Assembly: GCF_018691265.1 (NCBI RefSeq)
Contig: NW_024881329.1
Coordinates: forward strand, 5,270,001-5,334,000
Reading direction: 5' to 3'
Source of the DNA: Tyto alba
Taxonomy: Eukaryota; Chordata; Aves; Strigiformes; Tytonidae
DNA: 64,000 nucleotides
This document shows positions 26,601-39,104 of this stretch, one piece after another. The translations under genes and the position numbers were made by a program. Within the stretch, counting starts at the first letter, position 1. The number at the start of each line of letters is the position of its first letter. The notes under the pieces were generated by a model that saw only the letters and a program-made list of their open reading frames with translations, did not search any database and was not told the origin of the DNA.

Positions 26601-29600
26601 GTTCTCAGCTGCTGTGAGCAGAGGAAACCCCTTTTAAAAGAAGGGTATCCTGGATAGAGAAATATTTTTTTAGAAAGATTCATCTTTTGTCTTGTCTGTA
26701 AGAGATGAATAATTCAGTACATCCCTATGCAAATGTTTATTACTCTCAATGAAAAAATGTGCATACCTTATTCCTTCTCTCCGTTTGTGTAGTGTCAGCT
26801 TCCCAGTGATGAATCTTTGTCAGATACAGCAATGTGCTACAGTGTTTTCTGAGCTGATTGCGTGCATATCTTCTGCTTTGGCATTGTGGAGGCTTAAATT
26901 ACTGTTTAAACTGTGAATTTTAAAATGCTATTTTAATGTTACCACTATACAGTAAAAGAAGCGAATTACTATGGGGGAAGTATTTAAGCAATGCGTAAAG
27001 ATGCAGATCACCACAATGTTTTCCTTTGGCCTTCAGGATGTTTAGTTTTCTGTTTCTCTATTTGCATGAATTTTTCCATGAGGTTATGTGAGTCATGTCA
27101 ATAAAAATTGAGAGCTTTCACAGTAGTTGTTGCTATAGTTACATGGTGCAGCTCTTAGTCTCCTGCACAGAAAGTAAACCACCTGCAATTCCATAAAATC
27201 CCTTATTGGCAGAGAAAGATTGAAAGAGACAGTACTGGTGTGCAGGTACAGAGCAAATTCTAGGTTGCTCTGATATCCTTGCAGCTAATGCTGTCTTCAT
27301 GCAGAGGTCTGCAGGAAGGCTTTATGGATGAGAACAGCATGGAAAGGGGACAAAATACATCATCTTTGGGGGAAAAGGGTGCTGGATGCAGAAAATGGAA
27401 GATAAGAAATAAGTAATAAAATGAATTTAAAAGAATCTCAGTTCATAGCATAACTCAGCTTCAGGAGAAGAGGGGCTAAGCTGCCTTTTAAAGCCCTCTG
27501 AGTCGTACCCCTCCATGCAGACAGAAATGTCACGCTCCGAGAATGCTGCTGTTCTCCTGACTCTGGAATTCAGTGCTTAACTTAATCCCCGGGGTCTGTA
27601 CAGCACAAATGGTGGAATTAGCACTGACTTTTAAGAATAGCTTTTTTGTCTCAACAGATCTCATGTGCATTCAGGAACCCTAAAATGGCTTTTAACATGG
27701 ATTCTGTGTACTGGACTGAACTGAATTCCATTTTCACAACATACTATTTTCTTTTCTCTTTACTATATGGCTATTAATTTATGGATTTGGTACGAATGAC
27801 TGATATAAACCATACATTTTAAAAATCTTCCTTGGGATAGACAGATGTCCCTCATCTGTAGATGGGGAAATAAAAGCACTGAGGAGAATTTTCCTATGGA
27901 ATTTCTCTGTAAAGCAGGCCTATAAAAAGTCATCTTTACCTTCAGAATTCCCTTCCTTGAGTTCTTTTTATGACTGAATAAAGTAGGATGGGTTTATTTC
28001 ATATCAGTCAGCATGTGAGAAAGGACAGTTAAGTAAGGCATGGTGTCTCATCTTACGTTAAATTTGAATGTTCATGTTCCAAGTATGTTCTAATTTTACA
28101 GATGAGCCAAGATTCCGGGACCCAATAATGTACTTGCTGATGAGTTTTTATTCACTTTTTTCTTTAGTTCCAGATCTACAAAGAAATGTGAATCTAATCC
28201 CATGGATGATTAAATAAAACAGATTTTTTAGAGTTCTTTCATTAATGATTTTCATCACACAACATCCATGGGCTCAAGCTGAGGTCAGACCATGTAGTAG
28301 AAGAGGTGGTGTAAAATGTTCTGTGGCCCAAAGAGATAACAATATAAATAGCTAAAATTGGCAAGCAGTCAGCGAGTAAGTAATGCCAGCAGCACTCAGA
28401 GGGTCAGTCCCCAGCTGTATGCTGCTTCTTGTGGTGGTTTCTGCCATTTGTCAGGAGGGAAGGTCTGACCAGATCCCTTCAGAGCTCAGGAAAGAGCATT
28501 ATATTTTTGCTTTGTGTGGGGTAATACTTCCTCTATAAAGAGAAGGCTCGGAGTGACAGCACTAAGAGAAGCAAAGTGTTAGTAGTGGAAACTGATAGCT
28601 GGAAATGAAGGAATTGGTCTTAGTTTTTTGCTCGCAACTACAGTCAAACTTTTTTCCTCATGGCTTCTTTTCTCATTTCAAGGAGAAGCAATTGGTCCCC
28701 TTGCCGTTCCCATCAAGGCTAACCTTCTCTGCTTAAATCCTGTTAAGACCTTTGCTGATTGCCAGTTGGATAAGCAGCTTTGAATCCATCCATGTAGTCA
28801 GCCTGAAGGAGAACTGGTTACCTAATCACATTGTCAGCTAAGTGATTTTTGCAGCTGCTGGGCCTTGGGTCTAACTAGTGCATGCTGACATGAGGCTGAA
28901 CTTGATTTACTTTTTTATGTGAATGAAAAGTTGTGGTCAGTATCATGTTAGTCAAATGAAATCTTCAAAAGTAGAATTATGCTTTGGAATGAATACAAAG
29001 TTGTCATTGTTTAATTGTTCCATGGAAAGCCCCAAAATTTCTCAGTAGCAAAAGCATCTCCTGCAGAGAGAGCAAGAATTATTTCTCCCTGTGAGAGCTT
29101 TGGGAGCTTTCTAAAACAAACAAAAAACCCCAACCAAACAAAGGAAAACTCCACAACATAATTAAAAAAAAGAATGAAATAAAGCGGTGTGGGAACTGTA
29201 GACTAATTAATTAGAAGGATCCCCTAAAAAAAATCTGAAAAGGATGGCCTTTCATGCTAGAAAGTGAACAGTTCCATCAGCAAGCTTTCGGCAAGACACA
29301 TTTGCTAGGAGATAAGGTGTTGAAAATCAGAGCTGCTGAAATTAATGGAATCATATTTCAACACAGTAATTTAAAGGCAGCTCTAAACAACAAAGAGCTA
29401 CTACTTAAACATAAAAATAATGCATATTTCCTAAGAAATTAGTGAAGTATAATTTTTTTTTCCTCCATAGTAATAGGTGTTCTCATGCAGAAGTTGGAAA
29501 CAAACTTCATCAAGTAGTTGAATAAATTTATGAAGTCCTCTTTAAATTTAATCATACACAACTGCCTTTGAATCAAGCCTGCTTCTTTTACTTTCCTGCA

Positions 29601-32565
29601 GTGTATATTTGAACCAACTAGATACCAAAGATGCAGTGAAACTATATCGATAGATAGATCATGATGTTTACTGAAGTGGCACCTAATGCGGTGCTGATCA
29701 ACATGCTATAGAAGGTTTTATGAACTGGACAACATTTTGAGTTGTCTTGTATACATGATATTTTGGAAGATTAGTTTACATCTGTATTCTCAAAATTGTT
29801 TAAAGATTTTAGGGGCACTTGAAATCTCAGCAAGTTTCAGATTTTGCCTTTGAAGTATCTGATTTTTCAAAAAGCTCAGTGTCTTCTGACAATCAGGTTG
29901 GGCTGAGCAGCTAGGGCAAGATTTGTCTGCTTTAACTTTAAACGATGTGTGAGCTAGTCAGATATCTGTAGGCAATGGAAAAGGAGATGGGTGAAAGGGT
30001 GATAGAAGGATACTTTCACTTCAGGAATTTGCCTTGGATGAAATGAACCCCTCTCTAAAAGTGCCTGTTTGTTGCTTGAGTATGAAATGAGTTAGGTGTC
30101 TAGGTGAAGGATAGATATTGTGCATACATATAAACATATAAGTAAGTAGAAGCACCACAGATGTTGTGGGCCTAGGCAAATTAAATCCCACTTCCAGAAT
30201 CCGAGGTATGCTAAATCAATAGTGATCATCTACAGAGGGATGTGTGCAGAAAAAGAAATCGTGTTGTGCGTTGCTGCTAATTCAGGGTCCAAAAGCATGA
30301 AATCTGTTAAGCAAAAAGTTCTGCAAAATGTAGTCAGGCCTGAGGCAGGCACTACTGACTGTGAAGGGGGCTGGAGTGAGATGCGAGCAGGTGACAAAAC
30401 GGTGGCAATGGGCAGTGTGTCTTTCTGTTTCAAAGTTGTGTCACTTCACTGTTGAAAACAGTTTTTTACAATTTGGACTTAAATCTCTTTGGCAGCAGCC
30501 AAGATGCTGACTGCTTCATACATCTACCTATGTAGATACTAGATAGATGTCTCCTATTTATGTATGCAAGATCCATAATTATATGTATGTTTTCTGTAGA
30601 ATGCATGTGTGCATATGTACATACAAATATTTTACAAACACAAATGTTAAGTGTAGTATTGCCAATTGTGTTGTAATTTTTTTACTCTCTTTTTTTGAAC
30701 AGTAAATTGATAAAGACGATGGGTGACTGTCGTCATTCTAAAAAACCTTGACCTGGTTGGTTCTTGTATCCTCTGTAATATTTTAAAATAAAAATTATGG
30801 TCTTCATTTTTAAACTTTCTGTATGAAAAGCTATATGGAGAGATTTTAAATGCTGATAAACACCCCCCAAAAAAGACTATAATTTAAGGAAAGAGAGCAT
30901 TTTTTAAGTGTTCAAATTATTTGGGAACATGAGTCACTTCTGCAAAGTTGATTGGACAGTTAAAATTCTTAATCTTGCTTAACCTATTCCTGGGTAGATT
31001 TAGGAAGCCTCCAGAGTCAAGAGAATGTCATTTGGGTTCACCCATGGGTAGAGACTGTTCCGTTAGTAAGTGATCTTGAAGAGTAAAGATCTCTTGGATG
31101 TACTATACAAGAAATATTTTCATTATTGATATTCAGCAAACTTTAAGTTAGCACAAGACCTTTGAAGCAGGGTCAGAGAAAAACAGTTTTAAAGTTACTT
31201 AAGGAGACATCTCAACGTTGTGTGACTTTGTCATCTTCATATTTGGTTGCTCTGTTTTCCAGCAGTTTTAAAGAAATAAATTCAGCTTCTTCCATATTCA
31301 TATTACAGGTTAGTGAGAACTACTTTGTATAGCATTCATTTGTTTGTATGTTATATATATAGCCCTATGGACATGCATGCATATCGTGTATTGCTTTTCT
31401 CACTGCAAACCAAAGCTTGCTGTTTCACCAGAAGCTTGGGCTGGTTTTGTTTTAGTCTTTTACACTATTTCATCAGTAATATTATCCGTAACTTAAAAGA
31501 CTTTCATGCTATTACTTTTTCTTTGAGAGTAATGATAAATATTTGTCATAGTGCCAAGTTTGGCCTTAAAATATATATAATGTTTTTCTGTATAGCTTGC
31601 TTTCTAGGCTGCTTTCTATAGCTGCTCCTCCTGTGTGATTAGCTTAGTGCTAACTACAAGATGGAAGAAACTGGCTTTCTGCATGGACACAGGAAAGAAC
31701 GGGGAGGCCAATGCATGAAGAGACCCCATATTTCCAATGTTTCTGCTTCCTCAAAAGTGAACAAAGCTCTTGAATTCTTAATTTGGTCTAGTATTCTTGC
31801 AGAGATAAGAGTTAGGTGAGGTTTTTTGTTTGGCTGTTTTTTTTTATTTGTTCTGAAGAATACTTTGTTATTCCAGGTCTCTGGCAGGCATGATCCTTCC
31901 AAAATGGTGCCAGATATTCCTGTCTTGATTCCAGCTATTTTCCTCTTCTCCCCAATGTTATACAGAGGATCAGATGGGATAACACCAAACGGCATCTCAG
32001 GCACCCAGCTTGCGTTGTCCATTCTGGTCCCCTGACCTTCTGGAGCTGGCATGGCACCTCTGAACCCCTCTGCCCATCAGCTGTTCTTCCTGTCACTGTG
32101 CCAAAGACAGATTTTACTTTGCACTCTCAGATCCCTGCACCTGATGCATAAATGCTGTTTTCACTATGGCTATTCTCCCAGGATCCAGAAAAATGTACTA
32201 GAGGAGAAACTTTGAGAAAACATCTCTGTAATATTAATTGCAGGAGGTTTTCGTCTCGACACTCTTTTGTGCTTGCTTTGTTCCAAGGTCTGACTTGATA
32301 TACATTCCCTGGACTTAGGGAGCTGCCTCCAATTCAGAATTTAGGTGCATCTTGTACTGGTGGAGACAAAGTGGTGAGGTGTCCCCAAAATGTACCTTGA
32401 GCCTACGCGGCAGACGTGTTGTTTGCTTTTCATAATCAGAACAGATCAAGTGGTGTCACTTGGCACCCAAAGTCTGAATCATGGGATTTTTTTTTTCTTG
32501 CTTGCTTTTGTCTTTTGTCACAGTTCTGTCAACTATCTGTTTTCTTCTTTGGAAGGGATGCTGTT

Positions 32566-32619
32566 AGTTCACAAAACCATATTATATGAGATAGTTCACA
32601 AAACTATATTATGTGAGAT
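32566..32619 (+). repeat. 27-bp tandem duplication
   Basis: Two adjacent 27-bp copies (32566-32592 and 32593-32619) start AGTTCACAAAAC and end GTGAGAT or ATGAGAT. They differ at two positions, so the duplication is fairly recent or slowly diverging. Confidence 0.9.
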
Positions 32620-35600
32620 AGAGGGGGATGATGGTTTTAAGCAGCAGCAATGTTAATGTTGGGGATGTTACAAAGTCGTTTAGTTTTTGCTCCTTTTCTA
32701 AGCGCTCAAATGACCCAACCATTATTGTATCTGAATAGTTCTTGAGTTACCCCATTTAGACCCCAACACAGTGACAAGTGTAAGGATCCCTATAACAGTA
32801 GGCACAAAAACTGAGACAGATAAACAAGGCATGTGACCCATGGGAGCTTTATTAGATGTGCACTTGCACTACAGTACAGTGTGGTATAGGCACACCTGAA
32901 CCAGATACAAGTAGGTTAACTCAAGTACAACAGCTGCAGCACAGAGGAAATGTAATCCACAGATCCTGCCCAGAAAGGAGGGTTAGTTCATCCTGAAGTC
33001 TCTCTGACTACAGCTATGCTATAGCTTGTATCAAGCTAGGTATTTTAAAGCTCTCACAGGTACACATGTACTACAGTGCTGTCACTTTTAAAACCACACT
33101 GTGACACTTGCAGGGAATCCATCATCTGAGCCATTGTGTTACGATAAGATTACAACTTGAAACTTTGCAAAATAAGGCATCCTAATAACGTCACTGATGA
33201 GTTGCAGCTACTTGTGTTGTGAGGCAGTGTTTGCGTAGCTGTGAGAAAATCTACTAGTTCAGTCAGTAAGAAGGAAACTGAAAAACTCAGTGACCACTCA
33301 TTCCCTTGACTTCTTCTCTTTTCATTTCTAATACTTATTACTTCTGGACTTCACCTCATATTACTTGTTAAGCATGGGAAAAAAGCCCTCACTTGTGTGA
33401 TATCAACAAGTAGTTTTTCAGACTTCACTCAGCAGTAATGTACATTCATATCATGTGTCTTGAAACTTAATCAAAATGCAGCCTTGCAATTAATGAAAAT
33501 GAAAGGGGAAAAGTCCAAACTAAAGCCCATTTAAACACAAAGCTATTTTACAGAAGATGTCCGCGTGGAAGGTTTATACACTTTCACTTCTTGGTTCTGA
33601 GTTAGAGAATTGTGTTCTGCAGAAAAGGACACCTTCAGAGATAATCCCCAGAATGCTCACTTTTGTTCAGTGCAAACAGCCCTTCAGGGGAAGAGAATAG
33701 CAGTCAGATAAGAAGAAATTGTAGGTAAATGTGACCATATGGAATATCTTTTTACCTTTTGTTGCATCATAAGTATTTTTTACAAGCTGACAAGGACTGA
33801 CAGCCATATATAGCCTGGTCTGCATGATCACCTTAAAACTACGTGCTTGTAAATAGATCAATGTATGATACAAAGAGTTGCTTTATAAAATGTGTTAAGC
33901 ACCAAAGCATTTCCAAAATATTATTTTCCAACCTAGCTGCTCTTTCTTGAGGAGAGGGTTCCTGAGAGCCCAGTGGGGTCCTTTGTTTCTGACTTCAGTC
34001 AACGAAGTAGGAGGAAGCACCATTTCACCTGCATGCTGCTGCTCGTCTTGCCATCTGTATCTTCTCCTGCTCTATGATTTGCTTAGTGCTTTGGAAGCTA
34101 CATGTAGTACTGTAATGCAGTTTGAGGGGTTTGGCAGATTCTTTCTTCTGTGTTCATCACTGAACTTTTTTATCATCTATTATTTTTCCTAGGCCTGTGC
34201 TGAAGATGGCCTTCAATTCTAGGTCTTCGATGTAATGTTCTAGGTCAGAATAAATCGTAACTGTCCCCTCCTTTTCTTTATATAATCATTTACATCACTT
34301 AAAAGTGTGTGTAATTTGAAATGGTAATGCTTTATACCCAGAAGCACATGGGTACAAATGGCCATGGTGCCATATGGTCCCATGGGACACTTGAATGACT
34401 CACACCCTATATGCGTTTTGACATACTGCTTCATCCATTCTATTTTGCATGGATGACCTCTTACTAAGTGCTTAGTATAAGGTATTTTCTGTATGTTCTG
34501 TTTCACGTCATAGAGGGGATCATGAGACTGCAGTCTCTGGCTCAGTGATGAGATTGTGGTTGTCTATTTCTGGTCATACAAAGTTAAAGCACTGTGACAC
34601 ATTTAATGCCTGTCATTCAGAGAGGCAGGGATGCAAGTTCTGAATGCATGTCACTCTCTGCCATGCCTGATATTCTGTTGGAGCAGACATTACTGCCATG
34701 TTCAGAGCCTCAAGACAAATCTCTTCATTAACTAATTTATCAGGTGGTTTTGTCCTGTATTTAAGAAAGCAAAATTTAGAGATTTTCTTGTCTTCTACAG
34801 GTGTAAAATAAAGCATCTTTAATGCTTAATCCTCTCTGCACTGCAGCTGCTTCGTGTATGATATAATCCTCATGTATTGTCAGTGGACCAGATACGTTCA
34901 GTCTTGCACAAAGTCGTGAGCCCAGGTTTTGTTCTGTGTTGAGTTGGAGATGCTTTCCTGTTGGGAAGGAATTGACACATTTGAGTAAAACCAAAAGGAA
35001 AACCTTGTGCAGCACCCTTCAGCTTTAGTCATAATAAGTACCATTTGTGTTTCACTGTGAAAACAGAAAAGTCAACAGTTAATCCTTGCATCTGTAGTTA
35101 CAAGTATGTTGCTTTAAACCCTAGGGTATAGTTTTGTGAATTTCTTCTTCATGCTTTTGTCTTAAAAATGGCATTGCATAACTGAGAAGGTAAAAACAAA
35201 ATCTGTCATAAACTAACCTGAATGATAACCTAAACCATGGCTTATTTGATGTAACGTAGAATGATTCTTTTAAATAGATGCATATTAATTTGTGCAGTGA
35301 ACCATTCAACTCCTGCTTTCAAGTGTCTTGTGAGAACAGAACAAAATTTCTATTGTTATTGTATATTAGCAAGATAGCAACTACCTCTAGTGAATGGGCT
35401 CAGTTATTTGCCTGATACTTAAAACAGTGCATAGGAAAATGTACACCACCACATTTGTATAAAACTGCTAAGACTTTACTTGATAAGTGCCTTTTACTGT
35501 ATCTTTCTCTACTTCCCTGCACTGCTGTATGTTGGACTCCCTCCCCATATTCAGTTTTCAGGCTGTGCCAGATGTGCTACATTGCCCTTCACTGTGCACT

Positions 35601-36041
35601 TGGAAATTATATTATCATAGACATGATTCTTTTCCCTTCCAATTTTGTAACTCCTGGCTATTCATATGTTATGGAAATGAGGATAGTAAAGATTAGATGT
35701 GCTCTGTACTGCTCATCTGTTCGTCATTTGTGGGATAGATACTGATAATGCAGGAGAAGCTAGAAAGTAGACTTTCCCAAATTAAATTAATTTGAAAGGA
35801 GATTTGTAGCCTTATTGCTGCATTTTACAGTATTCCACATCCCATCATGGCTCCCTAAGCCATACTAAGCATCTTGTATACTCAAGTTGATTTTCTGACT
35901 CTCTTCAATAGTTAGTTGTATATTATAATTGGATATTTTGACAATTAGCCTTGAGGCCCTGACCCAGTTTGAAGTCCCTGCTGTATTACACAATATACGA
36001 GTCAGAGAGAGGGTCTGACTAACAAGACAATGCTTCTGCTG

Positions 36042-36057
36042 AAAAAAAAAAAAAAAA
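36042..36057 (+). repeat. A16 homopolymer
   Basis: Sixteen consecutive A between GCTG and TCACAT, in intron sequence. Low-complexity only. Confidence 0.9.
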
Positions 36058-38203
36058 TCACATATTAATTCAGCTATTAATTTAGAGCACCGGGTCAGAG
36101 AAGTCCATATGATGCAGGCTTCATGCATTTGTAATGAGTAGCTGTTTGAGGCCATTGGAAGTTGTTCTTTCCAGGTACCAGAATGAACCACAGACGCATG
36201 ACCTGAAGTAATCTAATTTTTTCACTTGTGTAAAACCACTGCTGAGGAGGGGACTGAGTGGTCTCAGTCCACTGCCTGGGAGGGCTACTAATGATGTAAA
36301 GGTAGAATGAGGACAGATTGTTGATTGGAGGATAACTTTGAAATGAGCGTGTCTTTAGCACCTTGACTTTGTACTGCATATAAAAAACGTTTGTTGTTTC
36401 CAATCTGTATATTGTGTTAGCACTGCAATGCCTGTGATTTTTATCCAATTTACTCGCGGTAGAGTCTGACACATCTTTGAGGGTTGTGGTCCTAAGCAAC
36501 TCCAGCAGCAATTGGATGGGCTGCCTGGAGCACATGGCAGTTTGCTCCTTGAGAATGTGGGTATAAATGTAGCTCCATAGTAAAACTGGCACTATATGAA
36601 TCTCATAGTTGTTTTCTACTTTTAGAGGTACCATATAATGTCTTGGGATCATATAATCTTATATTCCACTTACCAAACTTTGCCTTTAATAAGATTTTAC
36701 AGAATGCTTAGACTTCCCTTTTAGTTACGAATACATTTCCATGTTTTTCTGCAGAAAACAATTGGTACCAACCCTGTTTCTTATATTCTAAAATTGCACA
36801 TCTTTTGCTCTAATGACAGAATTGTTGCTAACAAAACCCCAAAAATTTAGAGGGATATTTCTTTTATTTTATGACACCCTGGATTGACAGATGTTACGAA
36901 AAAACAGGAAGACTTATTCACTTGTGTTTTACAACTCTTGGGGAGAAGTATAGTCTAAATCTCCTTCTGTGTAGTATTGTATTGTTCCTTGTGAGGTTTT
37001 GAATGCTTTCAAATAGTCAAGGGGGGATGGCTGAGACACTGGAATTTTGTTTGTGGTCCAGCCCTGATGCTGTTTAACATCATTTGACTTTCCCTGGGCT
37101 GATCTCTTGCCTACTGTAATTTTATCTATAACCATCTGTAGAGTAGCACTAATTTAAGGTTAAAAATAATTTCAGATGTTGTGGAATATTGCTAAGAGCT
37201 CAGAGCCTATACAATAGAGCTGTACTAAAATATTTTAACAGATCCTTAAAATGTGAAGCTGTCTGATGAATAGATTGGCTTCAAGATACTTGGGTTGTCT
37301 TTAAAGCAAACTTCTGTTTGTTTGTGTGGTTGGAAGAGTGGGAGAGGAGAAACAGAAGAGAGACAAGCTTTTAAAGATTTCAGTGATAAGCCTCCAGGGC
37401 ACAGGCTGGTTTAGAAACAGACTGCTTGTAGCCTGAAACTAGGCTGCAGTGATATTTGTAGCTTCCCTGTTTCCAGTTTTCCTTGCTTTACCTACAGACC
37501 AATTGTAAGGATGTGATTTATCATAACCTGTCTTCAGCTGTTTAAAACTGATATGCCTAGGCTAAGACAATCACTTGGTCTCCCTCTGTCGTCACCAGAG
37601 TGAGAGAGATTTGCTTTTGGCACCAGTGTTTGGATGAGTTGCCTGTTGGAGAGATGTGCATGACTCCATTGACTCTTGAGAAAAACTAGAGGATAATGAT
37701 CTATAGCCAAGTTGCTTGATTTTTAGGTGGCTGAAGCTAATGCAGTGAATCTCACCCAGAGCATCTTATTTGTTAACACTGATTCTTTGCATCTGAAGAA
37801 CAGAGTACTTGGCAACAAGGAGTGACTCTCAATTCTGCACTTCCCCCAGAATCCTGTCCTCTGTCCAATATGCTGCAGCTTTATTTTACCTAGAAGTACT
37901 TTTTGCCAGTTTAATCAACCTCTGGATTTCAGTTGTCACTTCAGTTACCTTGAAAAAAGCCTCAATAATTATTGCAAATAGAAGGAGGGCAGTAGCCCCT
38001 TCTTGTTGTGTGTGACCAAAACGGATCTGTTAAGGTTTTTTTTCTTCTCATTTTTTTGTACGTTTAATGTTTGAGGAAAAAAACCCCATAGTCTTATTCT
38101 AGACTTTCATCAGTGTGACTGTGAACTCAAGAGAAATTCCTTTAGGATTATGCTGTGTTGCCATGAGTTCTGTGGTCTTGTGTGCACTCTGAGTATTTAC
38201 ATT

Positions 38204-38751
38204 TGTCCTGGTTTCATCTGGGATAGAATTAATTTTCTTCCTAGTAGCTGGTATAGTTCTGTGGTTTGGATTTAGGATGAGGATAAAGTTGGTAGCAGAG
38301 GGATGTTTTCGTTACTGCTGAGCAGGCTCACACAGAGCCAAGGCCTTCTCTGCTGCTCAACCCACCCCAGCAGTGAGTGTTTGGGGGGCACAAGGGGCTG
38401 GGGGGGGCACAGCTGGGACAGTTGACCCCCACTGACACCCCAGACCCTATAGTGTCATGCTCAGAGAATAGAGCTGGGGAGGGGGGGGGGGGGGTTTGGC
38501 CAGGGGGGCAGATCGCTGCTCAGGGACTGGCTGGGCATCAGTCAATGGATGGTGAGCAATTGCACTCTCCATCACTTGTTTTGTATATTCTTTTATCATT
38601 ATTATTATTTTCCCCTCCTTTTCTGTCCTATTAAACTGTCTTTATCTCAACCCATGAGTTTTACGATTTTTCCAATTCTCTCCCCCATCCCATCGGGGGG
38701 AAGCAAGCGAACAGCCGTGTGGTGTTTAGCTGCCTGCCAGGTTAAACCACA
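38204..38751 (+). mobile_element. solo LTR of an avian ERVL-like endogenous retrovirus, plus strand
   Basis: This 548-bp element has TG...CA ends: it opens TGTCCTGGTTTCATCTGGGA and closes ...GGTTAAACCACA. Near the 3' end it carries an ATTAAA polyadenylation signal (38630-38635), preceded by an (ATT)n/T-rich stretch and followed by TCTTTATCTCAACCCATGAG. This is a widespread avian LTR type as I recall it. The middle, where the promoter would lie, is G-rich, with a run of 14 G. No retroviral gene flanks it and I see no second LTR in the same orientation, so it is most likely a solo LTR left by recombination. The adjacent 5-bp flanks (ACATT and GTGTT) do not match well, so the target-site duplication is decayed or my boundary is off by a few bases. 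The subfamily name is not claimed. Confidence 0.88.
38481..38494 (+). repeat. G14 run inside the plus-strand LTR
   Basis: There are fourteen consecutive G residues, preceded by GGGGA and followed within 20 bases by another G6 run. The segment could form a G-quadruplex on the plus strand. It is also a likely place for assembly length errors. Confidence 0.9.
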
Positions 38752-39069
38752 GTGTTTTAAGAGGGAAAAGGTGAATGCGATGTATTATGCTGTTTCATTT
38801 GATCAGTGACATCGAGCAACTTTTCCTCCTCACCTCACCAAACACAAATCATTTGGTTTGAGAATGTGCTACAGTGCTTGTTTTAAATTTAGTTAAAGCA
38901 ATTGGTAGCTGTATTAATACACATCGTTCTAATGGTGTTTCAGCCTGGGAAGGTATGGCACCGGCAGAAAAATTGAATTTTCTCCTGAAAGCATGTACAG
39001 CTGCTGAGGCTGTGTTGAGGTTTTTATCAGCAATAAACTGTGAATAGAAGCAATCAAAAAGAAAACAAG

Positions 39070-39104
39070 AAAAAAAAAAAAAAAAAAGAAAGGGGGGGAA
39101 GGAA
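39070..39104 (+). repeat. A18 followed by purine tract
   Basis: Eighteen A lead into GAAAGGGGGGGAAGGAAAAGG, a purine-only stretch. It lies about 320 bp past the end of the plus-strand LTR and is not part of it. Confidence 0.85.

Noticed and set aside
38377..38634. 85-codon plus-strand ORF
   Set aside because: It lies fully inside the plus-strand solo LTR and translates the G-run and U5-like sequence.
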